Below are positions 1-7,705 of a stretch of DNA of 64,000 nucleotides, one piece after another. Below the pieces are notes generated by a model that was not told the origin of the DNA, did no database searches, and worked only from the letters and a program-made list of their open reading frames with translations. The DNA is from Desulfobacteraceae bacterium. Lineage in GTDB: Bacteria > Desulfobacterota > Desulfobacteria > Desulfobacterales > Desulfosarcinaceae. Position 1 is the first letter of the stretch. The number at the start of each line of letters is the position of its first letter. The DNA is taken from contig JABDIN010000073.1 of NCBI GenBank assembly GCA_013003715.1, positions 28,958-92,957 on the forward strand. Reading direction: 5' to 3'. The position numbers and the translations under genes are program-made.

Positions 1-222
1 GAATATGATATGAAATACCGTCAGGAAGAGCTACACAAGGCGGCCGGGAATTATACTTTAGTAGGCATTGGCCGCGGGATAAATACCAAACGACGATTCA
101 ACCCGGTGGTCGCTCTGGCCGACTTCATGGTCTCCATAGGGTTGTGGTTGAAAAAACGCTACGAGCCGCTCAAGGACACGGGGCCTTGTTGCAGCGGAGT
201 GGGATGCAGCCAGTCTTGTTAG
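1..222 (+). CDS. Small Cys-rich C-terminal protein fragment, function unknown
   Basis: The frame is open to the left edge and has its first ATG at 10, without a visible ribosome binding site, so this is probably the end of a longer gene. The visible part is about 73 residues, with a hydrophobic stretch (VVALADFMVSIGLWL) followed by a basic patch and a cysteine-dense tail, CCSGVGCSQSC. The tail could bind a metal or form disulfides, but I do not recognise the family. A strong intrinsic terminator follows about 60 bases after the stop, which supports a real rightward transcript ending here. Confidence 0.45.
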   Translation, partial: EYDMKYRQEELHKAAGNYTLVGIGRGINTKRRFNPVVALADFMVSIGLWLKKRYEPLKDTGPCCSGVGCSQSC

Positions 223-283
223 ATATGAAGCCGCAAAATTCATCTTAACGCAAGACGATTTTTCCCCGTTCCTCCTTTGGTCC

Positions 284-318
284 GGGCCGGGTCCGGAATA
301 CCGGACCCGGCCCTTTTT
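284..318 (+). terminator. Intrinsic terminator
   Basis: A perfect 13-bp GC-rich stem (284-296 with 301-313) closed by an AATA loop is followed by five T residues. It ends the rightward transcript of the small Cys-rich protein. The leftward phzF-like gene reads toward it, but on that strand no U-tract follows. Confidence 0.9.
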
Positions 319-389
319 AATCAGGCGTTGCTGCCGGGATTCAGTCATTCGTCCGAATTAACGGTATCGCCCTGACAGGGCCTGATTTC

Positions 390-1277
390 TCACAGAAACG
401 TCCCCTCCGCCACCTTCACCACCTGACCGCCGACTCTTATATCGATATGCTCGTCATGGGATTTGGTGTTGAGCAATAAAAGGGACGGCCGGCCCATTTC
501 ATAACCTTGTTCCAATCGGACGGAAATGGTATCGGCGTTCAGATATCGATGGCGGGTGAGATATCCGGCCAGGCTGCCGGCCGCGCTGCCCGTGGCCGGA
601 TCTTCGGGCACGCCGTAATAATCACCGAACATACGCGCACTTAGATGGTTCTTTGCATGGTAGGTTTCCGGACAAAACACGTAAAATGCTTTCGCCGTTT
701 GATCCTTGATCAGACGATAATACGCTTCCGTATTGACACGGATCCGGCGCAGATTCTCAAGGGTGGTAATGGGGACCATGAACATGGGCAGCCCGGTGGA
801 AACCGACTGGACCGGGAAGTGCTTATCCCAGGCACCGGATTCAAGTCCAAGCATGTTCATTACGGCTTCCGCTGGTAGCTCGGCTCCGAATTCAGGTTGA
901 ATCTGTTTCATCCACAAGGTGTCTGGAATTCCGTCCTGGTAGGTTATATCCACGGGGATTTTTCCGATCTTCAAGTTGAGGATCACCTGTTCCACCGGTG
1001 ATCCGATTATCTCCTGCTGCAGGATGTATGCGGTACCCAGCGTGGGGTGCCCGGCAAAGGGCACCTCATGGCGGGGCGTAAAGATACGCACATCATATCC
1101 GCCGTCTCTTGGGGTTCGCGACAGGATGAAGGTGGTCTCCGAGAAATTGGTCTCCCCGGCGATGGCTTGCATTTCTTCAGTACTAAGGGTGGAGGCATCC
1201 GAAAATACAGCCAGTTGATTCCCGGCGTATTTTTTTTCGGCAAACACATCCAGAATAAAAAACCGATAGGATTTCAT
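390..1277 (-). CDS. PhzF family isomerase/epimerase-like protein
   Basis: A 295-residue protein of the PhzF/DapF-like fold, the usual family length. It starts with the typical Y-(x)-LDVFAEKKYAGNQLAV segment. The conserved catalytic glutamate lies in NFSETTF near residue 46, and the family glycine/proline loops FAGHPTLGTA and DPATGSAAGSLAGYL are present. PhzF itself isomerises a dihydro-anthranilate intermediate in phenazine synthesis, but most bacterial homologues stand alone with unknown substrates and no phenazine genes are nearby. The gene lies 63 bases downstream of ridA on the same strand, so the two are probably cotranscribed. That fits a housekeeping or amino-acid-metabolite repair role, which is inference. 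Confidence 0.85.
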   Translation of the reverse strand: MKSYRFFILDVFAEKKYAGNQLAVFSDASTLSTEEMQAIAGETNFSETTFILSRTPRDGGYDVRIFTPRHEVPFAGHPTLGTAYILQQEIIGSPVEQVILNLKIGKIPVDITYQDGIPDTLWMKQIQPEFGAELPAEAVMNMLGLESGAWDKHFPVQSVSTGLPMFMVPITTLENLRRIRVNTEAYYRLIKDQTAKAFYVFCPETYHAKNHLSARMFGDYYGVPEDPATGSAAGSLAGYLTRHRYLNADTISVRLEQGYEMGRPSLLLLNTKSHDEHIDIRVGGQVVKVAEGTFL

Positions 1278-1340
1278 TTTATTCCCTTATTTTGGTTAAA
1301 CCTTAATAATCACCCAACAGATACACCGGTCAGCCCCCTA

Positions 1341-1721
1341 TTATCCTTTCAGTGCTACCATCTCTATCTCCACCATGGCGTTCAACGGCAGGGCGGCCAC
1401 CTGAAACGCACTGCGGGCCGGGGGATCGGTCGGAAAATAAGTGGCATATACCTCATTCATCGCCGAAAAATTGTTTATATCCGCCAGAAAAACCGTCGCT
1501 TTCACCACCCGGCTGAACTTGGTACCGGCTTCTTCGAGAACAGCGCTGAGATTCTTCATCACCTGCCGTGTTTGCGCTTGAATTCCGCCGTCAACCAATT
1601 GCCCGGACACAGGATCCATGCCCACCTGCCCGGCCGTAAACACGAAGCTCTCCGTGCCGATGGCCTGGCTGTAAGGGCCGGCAGCCTGAGGTGCCTTCTC
1701 AGTATAAATTACCTTTCGCAT
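1341..1721 (-). CDS. ridA: RidA family enamine/imine deaminase
   Basis: A 126-residue RidA/YjgF protein with the full family signature: APQAAGPYSQAI at the N-terminus, FTAGQVGMDP, the substrate-binding arginine in PARSAFQV, and the glutamate in MVEIEMVAL near the C-terminus. RidA proteins hydrolyse reactive enamine/imine intermediates released by PLP enzymes such as threonine dehydratase. The start at 1721 is chosen because GAAAGGAGAAAGC stands directly upstream; a longer frame to 1784 lacks this. It precedes the phzF-like gene in a likely two-gene operon. A second RidA copy of the same length lies at 25859-26239, clearly diverged in sequence. Confidence 0.93.
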   Translation of the reverse strand: MRKVIYTEKAPQAAGPYSQAIGTESFVFTAGQVGMDPVSGQLVDGGIQAQTRQVMKNLSAVLEEAGTKFSRVVKATVFLADINNFSAMNEVYATYFPTDPPARSAFQVAALPLNAMVEIEMVALKG

Positions 1722-1938
1722 GCTTTCTCCTTTCAATAGTGATCTATTTATAGGTATGCTGGGAATTGTAACAGCTTTAAACAAAACAAATAGTCACAGT
1801 TGTTCTAAAAAACAATGATAACAATTATGTCACACACGCTGATACGTAAATGACGGGTTCATCATCAAAGGAGATTATCCATTGGTGGCCCTGAATATAG
1901 CCACGGTGATTCCGACACTCCGGCGATAGCGGGTATTC

Positions 1939-3465
1939 ATGAATAACTTCATCCATAGTTTCACGCATGCCGCCGAAAAATATGCGGATAAGACCGCTCT
2001 GGTCTGGTACGCATCCGGGCAGCCCGGAGCCGAATTGACCTATGCCGGCCTGAACCGGGCTGCCTGCAGAATGGCCCGGACCTTGGCCGGCAGGGGAATT
2101 GTCGGAAGCGATCGGGTCATCCTATGCATGGACAAGTCCCTTTTCTGGGTGACGGCCCATTTGGCCATTCTCATGAACGGTGCGGTTTCGGTGCCCCTCA
2201 ATCCGGGATTCAGGCGCGATGAGATGGCTTATTTCATCGCGGATTCGGAACCGGCACTGGTCATTGCCGGCCCCGGGCAAGCACGTTTGATCCGCGACAT
2301 TGTCCCCGTTGAGAAGATCCTGGAGGTGGACACCCGACAAGCTTATACGGAGATGGATATCGTTCACGCCGGATCAAACGATCTAACGCAAGTGGACACG
2401 GTGCCGGATGATCCTGCCCTGATCATTTACACTTCCGGCACCACGGGAAGGCCCAAAGGGGCGGTGTTGAGCGGGGAAAACCTGTATCACGATTGTGAAA
2501 ACATCAATTCGATGTGGCGGATTACCCATACGGATGTACTTTGCCATTCACTTCCCCTGTTTCATGTCCATGGCTTGTGTTTCGCCCTGCATACCTGCCT
2601 GACTGCCGGGGCTCGGGTTCTGCTGCTCGATGCCTTTGTCCCCGGCCAGGTGTTGCGACGGCTCTCCGCGTTACATAATGAGGAAAAGGTATCCATATTC
2701 ATGGCCGTTCCCACCATGTATCGAAAACTGGTGGATCAATCCGGCTATTCTCCATCTGATTTCCGGCATCTGCGGCTGCTCACCTCAGGTTCGGCCCCGC
2801 TTCTTGAAAAAGATTTCCGTAAAATAACTTCATTTTTCGGAAAGCCGCCGGTGGAGCGGGAAGGCATGTCCGAAACCGGCATGAATTTTTCCAACCCGTT
2901 GGATGGGACCCGGAAGCCCGGCTCCATAGGTCTGCCACTCCCCGGTGTAACCGTCCGGGTGGTGGATCCGAAAACTTTCGCGGGCACCGCCCCCGGCGAA
3001 ACCGGTGAGTTCTGGCTGAAAGGTCCGGCCATCACCGGCGGGTATTGGCGCAAACCCGTAGAGACAGAGAAGGCCTTTGAGAAAGGATGGTTCAGGACCG
3101 GGGATCTCGGCCGGGTGGATCAGGACGGATATTACTATTTGACGGACCGTATCAAGAATATCATCATCTCCGGAGGTGAGAACATCTCGCCCAGGGAAAT
3201 CGAACTGGTGATCAACCGGTTGGCGGGTGTCATTGAATCCGCCGTCATCGGTATAGCGGATCCCGCGTGGGGGGAGAAGGTGGTGGCTGCGGTGGTGGTC
3301 CGCCCGGAAGCCGGCGTGACCATCGAATCCATCAGGAACTGGTGTAAAGCACGCCTCCACCCGTGGAAATGCCCCAAACAATTTCTCATGGTGGACGCGC
3401 TGCCTAAAAACACCATGGGAAAAGTGCTTAAAAACGAGGTGGAAAAGCTATTTATCACGACCTGA
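1939..3465 (+). CDS. AMP-forming acyl-CoA synthetase, malonyl-CoA synthetase (MatB)-like
   Basis: A 508-residue member of the ANL adenylating enzyme superfamily. The P-loop-like motif IIYTSGTTGRPKGA is near residue 160. The segment GMSETGMNFSNPLDGTRKPG followed by GLPLPGV closely resembles the corresponding region of malonyl-CoA synthetases (MatB), and the total length also fits MatB. The hinge motif GWFRTGDLG and the C-terminal catalytic lysine in KNTMGKVLKNEV are intact, so the enzyme should be active. It probably converts a short-chain acid or dicarboxylate plus ATP and CoA to its CoA thioester in the cytoplasm. It stands alone, and a terminator follows at 3612. Substrate is inferred from motif resemblance only; other medium or aromatic acids remain possible. 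Confidence 0.85.
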   Translation: MNNFIHSFTHAAEKYADKTALVWYASGQPGAELTYAGLNRAACRMARTLAGRGIVGSDRVILCMDKSLFWVTAHLAILMNGAVSVPLNPGFRRDEMAYFIADSEPALVIAGPGQARLIRDIVPVEKILEVDTRQAYTEMDIVHAGSNDLTQVDTVPDDPALIIYTSGTTGRPKGAVLSGENLYHDCENINSMWRITHTDVLCHSLPLFHVHGLCFALHTCLTAGARVLLLDAFVPGQVLRRLSALHNEEKVSIFMAVPTMYRKLVDQSGYSPSDFRHLRLLTSGSAPLLEKDFRKITSFFGKPPVEREGMSETGMNFSNPLDGTRKPGSIGLPLPGVTVRVVDPKTFAGTAPGETGEFWLKGPAITGGYWRKPVETEKAFEKGWFRTGDLGRVDQDGYYYLTDRIKNIIISGGENISPREIELVINRLAGVIESAVIGIADPAWGEKVVAAVVVRPEAGVTIESIRNWCKARLHPWKCPKQFLMVDALPKNTMGKVLKNEVEKLFITT

Positions 3466-3500
3466 AATCAGTAAAACCGGAGATACAGAACATTAAAAAT

Positions 3501-3547
3501 CGGCAGAATACCTTCATTTGACATTTGTCATTTCAAATTGGGCATTT
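3501..3547. repeat. Dispersed intergenic repeat, copy A (partial)
   Basis: Contains CTTCATTTGACATTTGTCATTT and a flanking GGCATT, a diverged and shortened version of the element seen at 4685, 4781, 17252 and 55066. It lies between the acyl-CoA synthetase stop and its terminator. Confidence 0.55.
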
Positions 3548-3611
3548 TCACCGTTTTCTCTTGAAAATGTAAACTTAAAAAGTCCGAATTGATTCCCAAT
3601 GCTTTTGTTCC

Positions 3612-3633
3612 GGGGGCCTGGCGGCCCCCTTTT
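3612..3633 (+). terminator. Intrinsic terminator of the acyl-CoA synthetase gene
   Basis: A perfect 7-bp stem GGGGGCC / GGCCCCC with a TGGC loop is followed by TTTTGT. It lies 147 bases after the stop codon and just before the end of the convergent secreted-protein gene. Confidence 0.85.
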
Positions 3634-3648
3634 GTCAAAAGTACATAA

Positions 3649-4392
3649 CTATGGAGACATTAACTGCTGGAGGAAACAGCCCCCCCCGCCGCCGCCACCA
3701 CCACTGCTGCCGCTGCCGCTGCTGACGCTTCCACTGTCGCCACTTTCCGAACTCCAGGAACCACTTATGCCGGAATCGGAAACCAGGCCGTAAACGACAA
3801 AATCATCGCCATACCCATCCACACCCACGACGATCAATCGACCATCGGGATGCACTCCCCCCTCAAATGGATACGCCTCCCCATCCACGGTCATGTCGCC
3901 CGTCACATAGCCATTGGAGGCAATCGTCATCGACCATGTGCCGGATTCATCTCCGCTGAAGCTGCCGGAGTAGTCGCCGGCCTGGCTGACCGAGGTGACG
4001 GCCTGGCCGGTGAATGTGCCGGATTCGTAATAATTTGCCCAGGTACCGGAAACCGAACCATCCGATGAGTCAACATCGGCACTGACATCTGAATCGTTCA
4101 TAACGGAAGTGCTCGTGTATGTACCGGTGGTGCCGTATTCCGTTGAAAAATAAAGGTAACCACCGTCGCCTGTACTATGACCAGTGGAGTAAGATAAGAA
4201 GAGGCTCTCCGAAGAAGATGAGGAGATAACGGCCACCCAGACCCCTGAATCCTCTCCGGTGAATGTCCCGGCATAGGTGCCGTAGTAGTCCGATGGGGCA
4301 CACCAGGCAGACGGTGCAATACTGATACAGAAGGCCGCGAAAACAAAGAGGACGAGAACCCTTGGAAACAGAACATGCTTGATACGAGTCAT
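3649..4392 (-). CDS. Secreted Ser/Gly-rich repeat protein with Gly-run-Cys-Phe C-terminal tail
   Basis: About 247 residues with an N-terminal signal peptide (basic start, then hydrophobic VLVLFVFAAFCISIA and SAWCA cleavage region). The mature protein is rich in Ser, Gly, Asp and Tyr. It carries at least two copies of a YxGxFxGxDSGxW unit, for example GTYAGTFTGEDSGVW and GDYSGSFSGDESGTW, which suggests a repeated beta-sheet fold. The C-terminus is a serine/glycine linker, a run of glycines, then CFLQQLMSP. The start at 4392 is chosen because AAAGGA lies six bases upstream; an ATG at 4407 overlaps that site. The 8-base C run at 3680-3687 encodes part of the glycine run and is prone to indels. 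Function unknown; probably envelope-exposed. Confidence 0.7.
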   Translation of the reverse strand: MTRIKHVLFPRVLVLFVFAAFCISIAPSAWCAPSDYYGTYAGTFTGEDSGVWVAVISSSSSESLFLSYSTGHSTGDGGYLYFSTEYGTTGTYTSTSVMNDSDVSADVDSSDGSVSGTWANYYESGTFTGQAVTSVSQAGDYSGSFSGDESGTWSMTIASNGYVTGDMTVDGEAYPFEGGVHPDGRLIVVGVDGYGDDFVVYGLVSDSGISGSWSSESGDSGSVSSGSGSSGGGGGGGGCFLQQLMSP

Positions 4393-4877
4393 TTTCATTC
4401 CTTTCAATTAGAGTTTCAATGCAAGTCGATTGCCGGATACCGAGAGACGGTCCGTTCACCTGTTTAAAAAGAGCAACAGGGCTATTGCCTGTATTTATTC
4501 AGCATAGCTGAATATAAATTGTTATCATAGTGGTTTGTGGTGTTGCATACTCGTGATATATCGTGAAAAGAGCTATCAAAAGCATGGAGGCTTGTCAATA
4601 CGCTCAGCACGTTGTTGGAGAGTGACCTCATTAGGATTTGGCATCGGATACTTTAAAATATTGACCGTGCGTTGCTATAAGGTTTGGTTATAATGTCAAA
4701 TGACAAAATCCAAATGCCAAATGAAGGAATGCTGTCGTTTTATCTTCGTTTTATGATCAAATCGATCCTTAAAAATGGACAGCGTACCGCCATTTGAAAT
4801 TTGAGCTTTGTCATTTGACATTGCGGGTATGCCGATTGTCCTGTAAATTGTCGCACACCTCTGTGCCCCCCTCAGGG
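4393..4877. other. Gene-free stretch with palindromes and repeats
   Basis: 485 bases between two leftward genes. It holds a perfect 19-base palindrome (TATTCAGC, ATA, GCTGAATA) at 4496-4514 and the inverted pair of dispersed repeats at 4685-4822. I see no open frame with a ribosome binding site. The promoter of the secreted-protein gene should lie in its left part. Confidence 0.6.
4685..4822. repeat. Dispersed intergenic repeat, copies B and C in inverted arrangement
   Basis: Copy B (4685-4770) reads AATGTCAAATGACAAAATCC, then AAATGCCAAATGAAGGAATG and CTGTCGTTTTATCTT. It is nearly identical, on the opposite strand, to copy E at 55066-55152. Copy C (4781-4822) repeats the core inverted: CCATTTGAAATTTGAGC, then TTTGTCATTTGACATT. 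B and C together can fold into a long imperfect hairpin. Confidence 0.8.
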
Positions 4878-5405
4878 TCAGGAAGGCTCTCCCCTTTCAA
4901 TATTCTGCCGGCCGATTCCCGTGTAGACCGATTTGCAGATGCCGGAGACGCCGCCCTTGATCCCTTCCGGATTTTTAAACCCTTCCGAGTTCTGTAAACT
5001 TTCAAGATAGTGGGCAGCCGTTCCCAACGAATTAAAGGCGATGTCAACATGACGATCCGGCTCGATGGAAAACAGCCATCCCCTGCCATAGGGGTCGGCG
5101 GTTATCTCTCCCGGGTTCTCTTTGACCTCAGGGTTGAGACGAATCTTTCCCACAATTGGGGCGTCAATGTAGATGATTTTACCGGTGATGGCGAACACGA
5201 CGGATTCGCCGGCATCAACTGTGCTGCCGTCACCAACCAGCCACTCCAGGTCCTTGAGGCCAGCGGAAAGCACCAGGGCCGGTTGGCTGATGCCGAAGAC
5301 GACGGTGTTGTCTTCTCTCCGGGCCCAGAGGCCTTGTTTCAGATCATAGTTCAGTGCTTCCGGTATGTCCACCTGCTGACCCAGGAACTTTTCGATGACG
5401 GCCAT
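4878..5405 (-). CDS. GcvH-like lipoyl-domain protein with displaced lysine
   Basis: A 175-residue protein resembling the H protein of the glycine cleavage system: WLVGDGSTVDAGESV, DAPIVGKIRLNPEVKENPG and DPYGRGWLFSIEP match conserved GcvH blocks. In GcvH the lipoylated lysine sits in ESVKAASD; here that place reads ESVVFAITGK and the nearest lysine (K76, TGKIIYIDAP) is shifted by one position. Lipoylation is therefore uncertain. A 45-residue tail with no clear match extends past the usual end. The start at 5405 has GGAGAG five bases upstream. It begins 38 bases after the selenoprotein rhodanese-DsbD gene and no GcvP or GcvT is near, so a role as a lipoyl carrier in sulfur or redox chemistry is more likely than glycine cleavage (inference). 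Confidence 0.72.
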   Translation of the reverse strand: MAVIEKFLGQQVDIPEALNYDLKQGLWARREDNTVVFGISQPALVLSAGLKDLEWLVGDGSTVDAGESVVFAITGKIIYIDAPIVGKIRLNPEVKENPGEITADPYGRGWLFSIEPDRHVDIAFNSLGTAAHYLESLQNSEGFKNPEGIKGGVSGICKSVYTGIGRQNIERGEPS

Positions 5406-5443
5406 ATTTCTCTCCATTGTTTTCGATGATACAGTTCATCTGC

Positions 5444-7192
5444 TCAATTGTCCATTTTTCCACGCACCCTAAGCCGGGCGATGTTGCTCAATACCTTTTC
5501 CGGGCGTTCATAATCGACTATACGTAAATGCTTACGTTCCTGCCCGTTCCCATCGATGAAGATCACCGTGGGGACGCCTTTGACATCATATTCGGTGAGC
5601 AAGGTTTCTTGTCCCTTGACGCCTGTCCGGGTGAGATCGATTTTTATCATCACCACCTCGCCTTGTGACAATTTAACGATGGCCGGGTCGTGGAAGGTGA
5701 TCTCTTCCAGTTTTCTGCAGGGGGCACACCAATCGGCATGAAAATCCATGACCACTGGCCTGCCCTGGGAGGCGGCATTTTCCAGGAGCTCATCCGAATA
5801 TGCCTGCCAGCGGACACCGGGACCTTTCAGAACAAGGGCCGATGCGGTCGCCACGGCGAATATCAAACATCCCAGGGCGATTCCCGTCTTAATCCAGGCA
5901 AACATTTCAGATGGCCGGGTCCGGTCCACCCAGCCCAGGTGCAGTCCTGCCGCCACGGCGACCACGGCCATGGCAATCCTGCCGCCGCCATGGGGCAGTA
6001 CCGGGCCCAAGAAATAGGCGGCCATACCCATCAATACCCACCCCATTAACTTACGGATCCACAACATCCATTCTCCGGATTGGGGCAGCCGGTCGAGATG
6101 ACCGGAGAAGATGGCCAGGAAGAACAGGGGCAGTCCCAGTCCGAGGCTCAATGTGAAAAAAACCGAAAAACCGGTCAGGGGATCGCCGGTCCCGGCCACC
6201 CAGGTGAGCAGACCCAGGACAAAGGGGCCGATGCAGGGGGCGGCGATGATGCCAAGGGTCAAGCCCATGAAAACAGATCCGGTGAAACCGGCATGGGATT
6301 TGGATGCCATCCGGATCAGCCCAAAGGGCATTCTCAATTCCCAGAGGCCGAACAGGCTGGTGCCGAGGGCCACAAGCACTCCAGCGATGCCGACCAGGAC
6401 CCATGGATGCTGAAGAAGCGCTCCCATGATCCCGCCGGTAAGCGCCGCCATCACTCCGAGGATGGAATTGGTGATGGCCAGACCACCGATGTAGCAGGCG
6501 CCGTGCACGGCGATCCGCGCTCTGGCCTGTCCGGTGCGGCCGCCGAAATAGGTGACCGTGATGGGGATCAGCGGATAGACGCAAGGGGTGAGATTCAATG
6601 CCATGCCGCCGAAAAAAGCAGTGATGAGCGTGATGAGGAAACCGGTATTCCGGAAGCCATCGGGTTTTTCCTCTGTTGCAGCAACAACGGGTTCCGCGAA
6701 GGCGGTGGCCACCGGATACTTATTGGCGTGCCACGTCGGAAAGCCCAGGGGGTCACGATATACGTTCTTGTATCCGAGCCGGACAGCTACCCGAGCTGCC
6801 GAGTCACTGCGGACTCATGCCAGGCCGGCTCAGTAAAAAAAGATGGACCGGTCCTTATCCGGACCCAGGAGTTGTTTAAGTTTTCTGCCGCTGGTCCACC
6901 GTGCCGTCCAGGTGGGTTCCATGGGAAAGTTGACGGCACCCCGTATGTGCCCGCTTCGATACTCCCATCCCTGACGGGTATCGACGATGAGGATGTCCCG
7001 GGGTGTGGTTTTATAGAGTTGCCATAGCGCTTCGGAACTGATCAGTTGATATCCGCCGTTTCTGGCTTCCAGGGCAACATTTTCTGGTGAGGACTGCCGG
7101 GGGAGTCCGGTTTGGTGATGAAACCACAGGATACCGATGGTCATCACCAGCATAATGACGGGAAAAATGGCGGTTCGAAGTATATTTTTCAT
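5444..7192 (-). CDS. Selenoprotein candidate: rhodanese - DsbD/CcdA - thioredoxin membrane fusion with two in-frame TGA codons
   Basis: Read as one frame, this encodes 582 residues with TGA at codon 121 (6830-6832) and codon 126 (6815-6817). Domains in order: N-terminal signal anchor (residues about 5-25), periplasmic rhodanese domain (about 45-157), DsbD/CcdA transmembrane domain (about 175-460) with its paired cysteines in NLTPCVYP (C204) and AAPCIGP (C320), and a thioredoxin domain with WCAPC (C489, C492). The two TGAs give FFY-U-AGLA-U-VRSDSAARVAV, where rhodaneses of this kind have a CxGxxC motif. Homology continues without a break across both TGAs (GYKNVYRDPLGFPTW). It would carry electrons from the cytoplasm to a periplasmic sulfur-handling rhodanese. 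The ribosome binding site is weak. The alternative is a gene inactivated twice at exactly its active-site residues, which is much less likely. Confidence 0.85.
6784..6816 (-). promoter_or_regulatory. Two SECIS-like hairpins following the TGA codons
   Basis: On the minus strand, hairpin 1 is GAGTC-CGCAGT-GACTC (6801-6816), its loop 19-24 bases after the first TGA. Hairpin 2 is CAGCT-CGGGT-AGCTG (6784-6798), its loop 22-26 bases after the second TGA, with a GGGU apical loop. Both spacings fit bacterial SECIS elements. A 7-bp outer stem (6825-6831 with 6776-6782) can enclose both. Confidence 0.65.
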
Positions 7193-7705
7193 GAATCAAT
7201 ACACGAGGGCAATGGATCGGGTATATCAATATGGTACCGTAAACACTATTGGAAATCATGATACACGGGTGGAATATAGATGTAAACGTCTGATGTGAAG
7301 GTATAAAAAAGAGAGGGGCAGCGAAAACGCATTTGGAATCGCTACCGGGTATAATTTTTTAAGCATAAATTTTGAGATAAGTGAATGAGCCGGCCTGATT
7401 GATGGATAATCGCTTGCCACGATGCCGAATTCGCTGGTATACTTGATTCAATCCATAGATATACAATTGAGGGTTCGGGGGTTTTTTATGAAGAAGCAGC
7501 GAGCAAGCGGGTTGGGTGATTTTTCTGCACGCGGCTCTATGGGAAAAACTACCCGACCATCTATATAATTATCCGATAGAAGAATCCTCAACGACAATTC
7601 CCGTCCTTCTGGCCTGATTTTCTTTATGCTGCGACCGTCCGGGATGCTCCAGCGCTGAGTCGTATCCAGATGTTGGTGTGACTATACTCACCAAAAGGTG
7701 GCGGC
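7193..7705. other. Gene-free divergent promoter region
   Basis: 513 bases between the leftward selenoprotein gene and the rightward PAS-LuxR gene. It is comparatively AT-rich in the middle (around 7345-7380). It must hold promoters in both directions, but I see no clear operator, terminator or RNA gene, and only very short frames. Confidence 0.5.

Noticed and set aside
3680..3687. Eight-C run as a phase-variation switch
   Set aside because: The frame with the expected Gly-Cys-Phe tail is intact as given; one window cannot show length variation.
6051..6584. Long frames on both strands inside the DsbD region (for example 6051-6584 minus and 6080-7027 plus)
   Set aside because: They are shadows of the DsbD-rhodanese coding sequence; no domains are visible and composition is unlike proteins.
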